From positions 10,728,501 to 10,792,500 of the forward strand of contig JBBMNZ010000007.1 in the NCBI GenBank assembly GCA_037954325.1: a DNA stretch of 64,000 nt, given 5' to 3'. Position 1 is the first letter of the stretch; every line of letters starts with the position of its first letter. The notes under the pieces are model-generated. The model searched no databases. It was not told the DNA's origin and saw nothing but the letters and a program-made list of their open reading frames with translations. This stretch comes from Fistularia commersonii. Taxonomy: Eukaryota; Chordata; Actinopteri; Syngnathiformes; Fistulariidae. Positions 33,801-46,000 of the stretch are shown piece after piece. The position numbers and the translations under genes were made by a program.

Positions 33801-36392
33801 AGCCACGGCCATGACCTGATACTGCTTTTGATGCGCCATTTTTTAAAAACGATCGCAATCCGCCGTTTTCTTGCAAAGAAATGAGCCGACCAAGAGATCC
33901 CGCCACTGAGGGGTTTCAAGGGTTTACAGCATCAATAATTGTTTTAGCCAAAATAGATACGGAATCAGCTAATCAAGGTGGTTCTTCATGGGGCGAAGCA
34001 GTGTAGGTAAAAATAATCCCGTCCGACAGTCCATGGTTATTATTCTCTACATGCAGGGCACGAATACTGGGGTAACTTTGCCCTTCATGTTGTCCCTGTT
34101 GTCTTCCTCTTCATGGTGGTTTGGTTATCGAGCGAGGTGCTCAGTTGTGCTCAACTGTCCTCAAATGTGCCACAATGGTCTCTTACTGTCTGTGAGAATA
34201 AAAACTGAAAGGTTCCCTTGGGGGAAGGGAGTTCATAAAAGAAAATTTGAGCTGGAAAGGTTTTAGAACTGTTTTGTCCAAAAGTGGCTGAAGATTTTAC
34301 TCCATGGGATTAAATCCTGTTGAGCTCCTTAAAAAGAAGCATGCAGGCTATCAGAAAAGGCAATAGTGTGTATAAAATACATACACAACAGAACAGAGGA
34401 TAAATATTGCCTCCTTAGATATAACAGAAACCCTCCCACCTCGGCTACAGAACAAACACACAGTCAAATTAATAAACCTCACAGGAAAAAAAAAGCATTT
34501 TTAGCAAATAAATGAATCATAACACTGCGGTGTCTGGTACAAAATCAACATTTCACCGCTGGAGATTATCAGAGCATGATGACTGATCAAGGGGTTAAAA
34601 AAAAGAACCTTGAAAAAGACCAGAACCAGTGCAGACTTCTTGCTAATGAAAATAAGTCTCACAATAACTTTCACATATTAAATCATGTCTTTTTTTTTTT
34701 TGATGGAAAAAGCTACTAGTAAGTGTGTTGCTGGTTTTAGTCTATGAAGCGGGTTCAGGGTGTGCGCGTGTGTGTGTGTGTGTGCACAACTGCACAAACT
34801 GTATATACATTTTATCATTATTTATTGTAACATGTTCCACAATTACACTTGTAGTCTGCCTCCGTTGGCGTGTGAACCCAAACTCCCCCTGAGCCATTCG
34901 AGTCCGACCAACGTCACTCAGAGTAGGAGTTTAGTTTTCTGTCGCCGTCAGAGTTGCCTACGTCGATGATGCCACAAATAGTTATCATTACGTCCGTGAC
35001 CACGGTCTCTCCCTGGTTCGTGACTTTGAGTAACTAGGTAATCTCTGAGCTGAATTCCTCCCGTCACTCAAAACAAGGTAACCTGTTAGCGTCACCGTGG
35101 CAACCTGTTACTGCAGCTTCAAATCAGATAAGCTGATGAGAGACTTTCTCTGGTGTCTGTGGCATGTGCCGAGCACTCGACCGACAAAAACCCATATCCA
35201 ACTTTTATTTTGACCTAATAATGAGGGAGTAGACGCATATCACCTCTTCCTTGTGTTTTTATAGTATAAACGGTGAAAGCCTAACCTGCTCTCCTCTTCG
35301 TCCCGGCATGGTGTTGGGTGGGAGATGGGCTCAAAGAGCGACTATTGTTTCCTCCCTCCAGAACCTTAGAGATTGGGTTGATGTGACGCCAAGCAAGATA
35401 CTGAATCTACTAATTGCAAGGCAGGACGTGAATGTGAACATGACCCGGGTGAACGATGCAAAATGATGAAGGAGTTTCTTCGTTTGCGAATTTTGACAAA
35501 TTAAACTCAGTCTTGACTGTATTAGGGTAAAAATACTTCTTGTTCCCTGCCCACTATGACTATAAACACATTACCTGGGGGATTTTAAATTACTTTAGTG
35601 AAGATAGTCCTTGCTCTAGTTCATCTACTCTATTCTTCTATTGTTCTATGTTCTATTCATAAAGCTAATGATATAAGTACGTATTCTCCACAACTTCAAA
35701 AAATTCACGATATTCTCTGAAGCTTTGTTTGCCAGCTGATCCTTTAGCTTTGCTTTAGCACAATCAGTAAAAGGCAGATTATTGAAGTTGTCCAAACGCT
35801 AGTAAACATTCGTCTCTTCTCAGCAGTCGGTCCTTTTCCCTTCCGGATTCGACTGGACACATTGCTTCCTGTGTTCGATTGCCGTGTTTGAACCAGACCT
35901 GATTTAATTCTTCAAAACAGTCAGTGTGCACACAATATATCCAAATTACTGCTGTGAGACTAAACCAGCATGTGCAGTAACCTAGCAACAAACACGACCC
36001 TTGCATCCCTCTGAGCCACAGCTAATGCACCATCTGAAACATACATAGAAATCTGCAAAATATTAATAAAACCTCTAGATAAAAGGCTCTGACTCCCGTT
36101 GGCAAGTCAGTGAGGGGATTAATAACAAAACTAAAATAGGTGTGTCACACTGACAAGCTGTGAAACTGAAGTATCCTCTCTGACTCATTTTCATATCGGC
36201 GTTTGAAGGGTTCAATTAAATATTGTTGTTTTTCTTACATGTATGGAAAAGCAGTGGATTTAGTAACACAGGCCAGGCATCTAAGAGTATATAAGTAAAA
36301 ATTTAAGAACTTATAAAAACCATGTAAACAGTCACATAAGTCAGTATGACATGAAACATTAACATAACGTGTATGTATGCCTGTGTGTGTGC

Positions 36393-36462
<70 letters not shown>

Positions 36463-37053
36463 CAAACAAACCTGGCAGCAACATAGTAGATACAACTTCA
36501 GCATCCTCCAGCATGTCTATGACACAACGCTGGAAATCCTTACTGTTGTTGGACTGAAGGTAACTATAGCAACAAACAATGAGGTAAAACGACAGAAAAA
36601 TGCAGACGTTAAAACTGTTGTGGGAGTAAAATATAATCTTTTCTAGACAGAAGGCTGTAACAGTTTCTTCAAGATGGTTACTGTTATTATATTTTTGATG
36701 TTTACTTGGAGGGATATGACTAATGGTGATGTGTCCAATTTTAAAATGTTTTATATATTTTACAAACTACAAAATACATATTTGTTAGGTATGTAAAAAT
36801 AAGATTCTTTTCAAGTTGACCGTATAATATTATAGATTCATGTTTTGATCATGTATGCACGTGATATTTAAACCATCTAAAAAAATCTTGAATTTTCTAG
36901 TGTGTGTGTATGTGTGTGTGTTTATGTGTGTGTGTGTTTGTGTGTGCATGTGACAAGCCATCTGCTCATCTTCTCTGATGGGGGAACATTTGATCAGAAC
37001 GTTAAGTGTGCCAAACAGCCTGCCAATATCTCTTTCATACATACATACAGACA

Positions 37054-37098
<45 letters not shown>

Positions 37099-40000
37099 AC
37101 ACACATTCAGAGTGCCACACTGACCTCATCCAGGAGATGCGGTCTTGCCAGAATTCATAAATTGTGTAACACCTCTTCCCTGGGACCTTCTGAACAGACA
37201 CACTGACAGCAAGATGGACGATGAAAGCAGAGTGGAGCAAAAGAGGGAAACAGAGTGTAGTCAAGGGTTTGCTCTCAACCAACCAGGTTAAATGACAGGA
37301 AATCATTTGAAGTGTTCAAGAATTGAATAAAGCAATCCTCGCTGACATTGCACTGTGTCGTTAGCGTTACGTAATTTTTGAATAATGCCAATAAATGCCC
37401 ATTATGCTAATGATGCTAGCGCCATGGCTCTGGGTATCTGTGTATTGGTTAAGGAGTTAGCTGCTACAGCTAGCTGTGCTACAAGATTTGTTGTTTTGTG
37501 ATGTTACATTTAATTGTATCTGTTTCACATCAAAAGTGGTGGAACTCATAGCAGCACTGTCTTCTTAGCGTGACGTCTTTTTGGTGTGAAGATCGGCAGA
37601 GGTTTTCCTCTGCTTCTCACGGGAAAGACGGACAGAGAAATGTTGGAACGGTTTGCCATTGGAGGTGTTGATGTGAATGTTTGTTTGATTTCAGCGACAG
37701 GTTTTTAAAATGAGCATGATTGAACTCAAGTCAGGGAAGAGAACGACAGAACTCACAGGGAGAGATAAATGTTGATTTAAAATAAATTAGCTTCAGGTTT
37801 TATGGCATGTTGCACTATTTTCAACTGGGAAAATCTGGATTTTGTATATTAAAAAAAACAAAAAAAAACAATATGAGGATTAAAATCAGGATCGCTTAAT
37901 TTCAATTTACATATCTGATCATGTATTGATTTTCTAAAGAAATTGAGAACTAATAACTGTAAAAGAGTGATATATGACCATAGCACTAGCATAAAACTAC
38001 CATCATTCATTATCTTCAAGCTGCTCAGTCGCATCAGATGCTGCTACAGTATGCTATGACAGGACCATGTTAACTCCAATACTCTTGAACCTCTGACTCA
38101 ACATCAAAATTAACATTTGAAAATATGCCTCGGCAGTGGAGTGTGACACTGTTTCAGATCGTGTAATGCAAACAAACTTGACACCAACTGCAAGTTGTCG
38201 GAGTGAGCTGAAGTGCCGTCAATGTAGGTCTCGACAACTTTCTGGAAGTTGTCCATATCTTCATCAGTCACCGACATCTGCCTCTGAACCAGCAGGATGT
38301 TCTGTTGGCAACGAGATGTGTAAAGGAGAGGAATGAGATGACGTGCATCCAGAGCTTGGATTCATAGCAAAAAACAAACAAACTCAATTTCTCGCTATCA
38401 AGAAAATCAATAATGCAAACTTTTTACTTTAATGTAAAGTAAGAGTAAGACTAAGTAGGTTGGCGGAGAGGCAGCAGCACTTTATCCGTAAATTTGTTAT
38501 GTAAGTCTCTTATTACCTGTGTATTGTATCTATTCACACACACCCACACACAATGTCAAATAAGACACTTTCTAATGATGTACTTTCTTTCCCCCTTATT
38601 GATCCGTTGCAATAGCAACATCCCAGCCCTGCAGAGGCTTAGCAACCCCCTCCGGGACTCTGTGCTCCAACCGGAGGCCTCTGCACCCCCTAACACGCCA
38701 TGTCATCCGGCTAACTTTCTTAACTATACAAAGCACAAGTGAGTCACTGCTGCAGGCAGAATAAACTGCCTCATTTATATCATATGGCTGCTTTTGTAAC
38801 TGTGACTGAAAGAGGTCACACACTTTGGCTTCAAAACTCAGTTGTTAGCGGAGAGAAACCAGTAGTTTCGTTAAACCTTGAAAATAAGCTGTCGTACGAC
38901 AACATATGAGTGATCTGGGGAAATACAAATTATTTCTGCGTTACGACAGCCGCTATCTCTTTAAAGAAATCTTTCTTTTGACCCAGTCATTAAGGAGACA
39001 AGCAAAACAACCAACCGCCTCAGTATGGCCGTTATGAATACTTTGATGAAATTGTCACCATAGTTACCACTTGACAATAGGCTGCACACTCAACCTACCT
39101 GTCTGTGGGCGCTCAAGCTTTTCTGCCCCTCTCTTTGACCGTGACTCCGCTAATTTCTTTTGTTCCTATGTGAACACTCAAAAAATGAACTGCAGGCCCG
39201 CTCTCAGGCTCACAATTCAGACTCGATTGTACTTCACAGTCGGGTTCTGCCTTTTGAGCATAAATCTGCCTTCCCTTATTTATTTATTTACCTATTTATT
39301 TATGTATTTCTGTTGTCTTTCTTTCTTTCTGTAAAGCTTGTTCTCTGATGTTTCCACTCTGGTCAACAGTAAAAGCAAACACGGCAAAAGACGGGAGATA
39401 AGAATAGCAACTTTGAGTAAAGAACTTTTACTATTTGACTTGTGCAGTTAAGCGGAGAGGTCCTCTGGAGGGAACTAATGTAGCTAACATAGCAGTCTCG
39501 AATTAAAAGCCCCTAGAACTTTCTGGCACATTTACCTTTTTGTTTGAAATCCAGAAAAGGTATGGTAAGGGAAATACTGGAATTTATGAAGGGATTAAAC
39601 GGCAAGACTGATTATCCACTTTGCAAAATGTCCGTCATCATATGGGTTCTCCCTGCAAAAGGGAAAAGACTCCCGGGTCTTTGCTCTCGAGAATGAAGGG
39701 ATTCTGTTATCCGCGAAGTGTAGTCGCGTGCCCAGAGACTTTAATGAATTACTTTTATTGAAAGTAGTTACCATTCAAGCCCATGGGTCTGTAGTACAGC
39801 TGGTGCAAATATTATGAATTTCACCACAGGAACACTTCGGACCGACTCAATCACAGTCATGATTATAGTGGATCTGAACAATAACACTGTCGTCACGGTA
39901 TCGGGAATATTGCGTTTGTGTTGATAATGTGATTCTTTGTTTTGTCAGCGTTTTGCCTTCAGGAGTCACACATACTAGTGGATGGAGGATTACCAGTACA

Positions 40001-43000
40001 TTATCATGTTTTTAAATGAATACAGTATTTGTTGTCTGCTTTTAAGATATCACAGATAGAGTATTGTGACAGCGACGATCCTTTTCTCGTACAACCTTGG
40101 GCGTTCCGTGAAAAGATGCATTTTTTACAGATTCTACCATTCCGTTCTGCAAGAGCAGTTTGCTGTGAATTTCCGTCTGAATAAACACATTCTGTAAGCT
40201 TTGACCAGGTTTTATTCGATTTGTATTTACACCCGCTTTGAAATTAGACAAATGGGTTTTTTTACCTGAGAGAATAAAATCCCTGCCACTGGAACTGTCG
40301 CACTGAGCTGTTCAAATGTGTCACCCATTTCTGAGTCACTATACAATTTATGCTTCAAGATTGTTTAATTATCCCTGGGCTCTCCATGCCAAAATGAAGG
40401 AACTGTGTTATTTTTTTTTGCCATAAGCAAATTAATCTTGACAAGCACTGCAGACTCACAGACTTGTATGTGTTGGCCAGCGTGTCTTCTTTTAGTGGCT
40501 CCAACTTGGGACTCTGAAACAAGACGGAGGGACATCAGAAGGACTTCCAGGATTTACTGCAGGATTCAGTGTATCCAATAGTTTGGATGTAAACTGCATA
40601 TATATTTTCTTTAGCAGCGCATTTAGTCTATAAATGTTATTTGCATTCTGTAAGCGTGTTACGGCTCAGAATTTTTCAAGGGAGAATGCGATTGGGTCAG
40701 TCAAGAAAATTATACTTTTAAATAAAAACCAAGCCGAGACATGAAATTCATAGGACGACTTCGCATTTCAGAAAATATGATAGGGGAAAGTGAAACATAG
40801 TAAAGGACACAGGTAAAATGGAAAGCGCTATCTTAAGTGTGTGTGTTGTTGTGGGCGTGGTTGTCTTAGAGGGAGAGAGTGAGAGAGAGCAGAGTCAGGG
40901 AAGAGATATTCGATGGAAGGTGTAAGCGATACGGCGGCGGCGGCGTGGAGGTGTGAGGATGGTTATTACGCTGGGTTATGAAGTGCTTTGAAAATTGCAT
41001 TCAGGTTCTTTTGAGGGAGCCGGCACATTCTTGGCGTGGGGAGAGAAAATATAATGAGGAAGACCAAGGGGGAAGATGGAGAGTGAAGATGAAATTATAG
41101 AAACCAAAGAGGGAGTAATCAAGATAAGAACAGGAAGGTAAAATGGGGTGAAGACCCGAGACGGGGCAGGAGGCGCGCATGCAAGAACTTTGGGTTCTGT
41201 AAATGGGTTTTTCTTCATAACATATAAAAATAGGGGAGTGATGGTGTGGTGACTGGGAGTTGCACTTGAAATAGAAAATAAAACAAGAATTTTCAAAATC
41301 CAGTAATACCTTGACTTAAAAGCGTAATTCGTTCTCAAGGTGCTCTTATATCAAATTATATAGCCCCATTAAAATGACTTGAAATACTTTAAATGTGATT
41401 AATGCATAAAAAATAATAATACAGAAAAAAAGATAATTTAAAGAATATGCTGGTTTTATTGAGTGTATTTACCTTGAATATTAGACAGAGATTCCAGCAG
41501 TGACTGAGCACGTTGGGTGAGTTTTTCAGTTTGTGCTTTATCACTTAACTTTATGCTTAATACAATGTATTGCTAAATGAAAACTTTACTACAATTCATG
41601 GCTAAATTTAATTTAGTGACATAGAGGTCCTCTTTTTAAAATGATCAAACCATTCCTGACCAGATCAGCACCTCCAAATCCGAGACCACGGTGCTCGACC
41701 GGATATAGGTGCAAAGCCAAGGAGAGGGAAGAGGTTCTACCCCAAGTGGAGGTATTCAAGTATCTCAAGGTCTTCTTCACGGGGGAGGGAAAGATGGAGC
41801 GGGAGATCGACAAAGGGATCGGTGTGGCGTCTGCAGCGATGCGGGCTCTGTATCGGTCTGTTGTGGCGAAGCTCTCAATTTACTGGTCGACCTACGTTCC
41901 CAACCTCACCTACGGTCACGAGCTGTGGGTAGTGACCGAAAGAACGAGATTGTGGACACAAGTGGCCGAAATGAGTTTCCTCCCTAGGGTGGCCGGACTC
42001 TCCCTTAGAGATAGGGTGAGAAGTTCGGTCATCTGGGTGGCGCTGGGAGTAGAGTCGCTGCTCCTCTGCATAGAGAGGACCCAGATGGGGTGGCTCGGGC
42101 ATCTGGTCAGGATGCCTCCTAGGGGAGGTATTCCAGGAATTTCCATCTGGGAGGAGACCACGGGGTAAAACCCAGGACGTGCTGGAGAGACTAAGTCTCC
42201 AGGGGGGCCTGGGAACACCTTAGGGTCCACCCCCAGAGGAGCTGGACCATGTGGCAGGGGAGAGGGAGGTCTGGGCTTCACTGCGCCGCCTGCTGTCCCC
42301 GCGACCATACTCCGGTGAAGCGGAGGAAGATGGACGGGTGAAAAAGACATCCCTGACCGGCTTTGAATGACTCTTCCGATGCCTGGTCCGTTGACATTCC
42401 CACTATCTGCTGCACCACACGGCTGTAAATATGTCGTGCCTTCTGAGAGATTATACTCCCGGTCACGGTATCTCACCTACAACCACAACTTCTTTTTCAT
42501 GGACACGCATGCTCATGTTTTCCATGATTTCTGCCGGGCTACCAAGAGGCCGGCGGCGGGTCAGACTGTTTTTAAACACCGCTTCACAGACAGCGGGGGC
42601 CACGTCCGTGTCAAATGCTAATCCCACTCTCTCGTAACTCACATCCCGGCTCATATTGCAAAGCTAAAAATCAATTGTGCAGTGGCCCGTATGGAAAATT
42701 CATATGTTGATGCATTTGTATGTTGAGGTTCCACTATTTATTTTTATTTTTTTACTGTCAGCAAGGACATACAAATTACACAAAATCTTCATTCTGGCAG
42801 AGAACATGGCCATTGTCCGTACCTGGCACTCCAGTTTATCCAGCAGCTGCTGCAGCCTGTGGATTTGCAAGCACCAGTTGTCTCCATCTTCAGCGTTCGT
42901 ACCTGCAGTATTGGAACATGACAGAATTTTACATCTGTTATTTATTTTTTTACCAATATCTATTAACAGTTGGATTTGCCCTCCACGAAAACATTTTCAG

Positions 43001-46000
43001 ATTAAAATGTTAGAAATATTATGTTGCTGTGTTGACTCATCCTTGTCTGGGCCTTGCGTAGTCATCTGGGTTTTTCGTAGAAGGGGCACCTTATAACCTT
43101 TGTTCCTTATCATTGATCTTAGGGCCAATGCCTGGTGTCGTGCCAATCGACAGTATTGATGAAAAACATTGATGAGTTGTCAGAGAAAACAACTGTCTCT
43201 GAAAGATGTCGATACTATCTCTGAGGACAAAAAATGCCTCAGGAAAACGGCGCACCTTCACAAAGACAATGTTGTGAATCATTTGCTAAACACAATCCAC
43301 TCAGACTTTGAAATAAATGTCATTTTCAATGCTTTTCTTTGAGAATGTTAAATCAAACCACAGATGAATGTTATACACTTGACAACAAAAAGTTCTTCTT
43401 TTCTTTTCGGCTTTTCCCTTCAGGGGTTGCCACAGCGAATCAACCGCCTCCATCTCTTGGAGAGGACCTCCTGTCCTCTTTCACTCCATCCATAAATCTC
43501 CTCACTGGTCTTCCTCCAGACTTCCTGCCTGGCAGATCCAACCTACGGCACCCTGCCACCAAGATCTTCACTATTCCTCCTCTGGCCACGTCCAAACCAT
43601 TTCAGTCTGACTTTACCTCCAGAGCATCTAACATGCACTGTTCCTCTGATGGACTCATTCCTGATCTTATCCATCCTGATCACTTCCAAAAAAGGCCTTC
43701 ATTACAGCTGTCTAATAATTACTTCCTGTCTTTTTCTGCAACACCACTGTCTCCAAACCAGCTGGTCTCATAGCATTCTTCTACACCTTCCCTTTCACTC
43801 TGGCTGATACTTATTTATTGCACATCACCCCTGACACTTTTCTCAACCTGTTCCAACTTGCTTGAATGAATTTCTTCATGTCTTTTCCAAACTCTCCATT
43901 GCTTTGGACTGTTGACCCCAAGTACTTAAAATCCTCCGCATCCTTTATCTCCACTCCCTGTAGTCTCACCGTCCCGCTTGGGTCCCACGCATTCACACAT
44001 GAATTTTCATCCCTCTCCTCTCTTATGCATACCTCCACCCCTCTGGATTTTCCTCTATCTGCTCCTTGTTCTAACTACAGATCACAATGTCATCTGCAAA
44101 CATGGAGATTCCAGTCTAACCTCATCTATCAGGCTATGCATCCCCACTGCAAACAAGAAGGGGTCATCCCTGATGTAGTCCCAATTCCACCTTGTACTCC
44201 ACTGATGTAACTTAAAATAGGTTGTGGTGTTGTTTCCTCTGCAGAACAACAATTCCTTGGGACGAAAGGTTGGAGTTCCTACTGAACAGAGTACCTTCAC
44301 CGAGCAGCTGATTCTGGATGAGCCAAACAGGTCCTTGTGAGATTTCATCAGCAACAGAAACTTGCTCAGCCATAAATCAGTCCATCTTTTCTCCGTAAAT
44401 AACAGGATGTCAGAAAGCCCGCCCACTTTGTGTAGGTGTCCCAGACTGAGGCCGACCGTCCCCCGTCACTCAGAGGTGAACGATGGATCGGTGATTCGGT
44501 TCAGTGAACGAGCGGGCAGTGAGTCCCATAGCGTGAACGGAGACTGGCAGCTCCTCCTCCTCCTCCTCCTCCTCCTCCTCCTCACATCTCCAGGCAAAAA
44601 AGGACAGCAAGACGCTGCACACAAAAACCTGGATGGTTTTTCTGTTTGTCTCATTCTGTTGCGTTGTAATTATTCTTAGAAAGAAACTAATTCGTCAACA
44701 TCTTGCTTAATATTGCTGATTATTGCTTACTTTAACGGCACAGAAAAAAAACACCCCACACTTGGCAATGGATAGTGACTGTTAACCATTATATTGGGCT
44801 TTGCTTGAGGTAAATTCAGAGGCAGTTTTTAAAAATCATCTCTCCCACCTGTGGTCAGAGTACCAGTGCAGGGATCCGAGGTGTTCGGGACCTTGTGGCC
44901 GCACCGCCTGCCATTCCTCTGCGCTCCCGTCACCTCCGGCACCTGAGTGTCTCTCCTGCAGGGAGCGGTCCCAAAGTGGGAATCATAAGAGAGAGAGAAA
45001 GCAAATACTTATTTTAAATTATGTAGGCACGGGTGTCCTAATAGGTAATGAAGAAGGGCATATGGGAATGACAGACGAGATCAGACGATGAGATGCAAGA
45101 GCAATCAAGTGTTGGGGGGGACGTGGTGCTGGGGAGGTTAAGTACGGGGAGATGCATTAATAATTGATTTAAATCAGAAAATGAGACAGGTGAATGTCAG
45201 CTGTGTATATGAGCAAGCGAGAGAGGGAGAGAGAAATAGCGTCTCCTGAATAGAGGTGAAAACACTTAACCGGGCTGGAAGCAATGCTAACCACAGAGGC
45301 CGCGTTAAAAAGCAAACCAATCTATGAATTTACACACTCCGATATTAACAGATGGTAGAAAAAAGTTATTCTTTTATGTAAATGTACTGTCAACGGCAAT
45401 CACCATCTGCACCTGCCTCTCGCTTTTGTGCTGGTGTGTGTGTGTGGATGTCGTCGTGTGTGTGCAGCAACACGCTGACAATGCAGGCGGGAACGCATTG
45501 CTCATGCTGGGGAGAGCCTGGAGGCCAAAGGCCACCGCAGCTGTAACTTCACCGCAGAGCAGCAAAGGAGACGGGAATAAGCCATCATTGTTGACTCGTG
45601 ATAGCTCGCAGTGTGTCCCTTGCAATACTGATTCTTGTCCGTTTTTGTCCGGACAAGTGTGTAAATGCAGAATGACAAGTTAAGAGCGTTATGCTCTGAC
45701 ACGAAGGGTTTCACCGGCAATCATCTTGAGGCCTTTTCACTTCATTGTATGACTTATAGGTGACTGACATTATTTTGCAACCCAGATGAAATCTGAAACT
45801 GTCCTTTCATTTTCACTTCCTGTTAAACTCCTGTTGCTAATAAGACCGGTGAACCAGACGATTTTTTGCAGAACCGACATGTTAGAAATATTCCTGGAAA
45901 TTGGGACTCTTCCAGTAAACAAGAGCCACTTTTCCTTTGGTGGAGCTTTTTGTAGTTCCCAGAACCTTTTCAGGAACTAGGCAAGTATATTCGTGCCGGC

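Noticed and set aside
36830..37306. Long minus-strand frame with cysteine-valine repeats
   Set aside because: It is the necab3 exon at 37125-37202 read through into the intronic CA/TG tract; only the spliced segment is coding.
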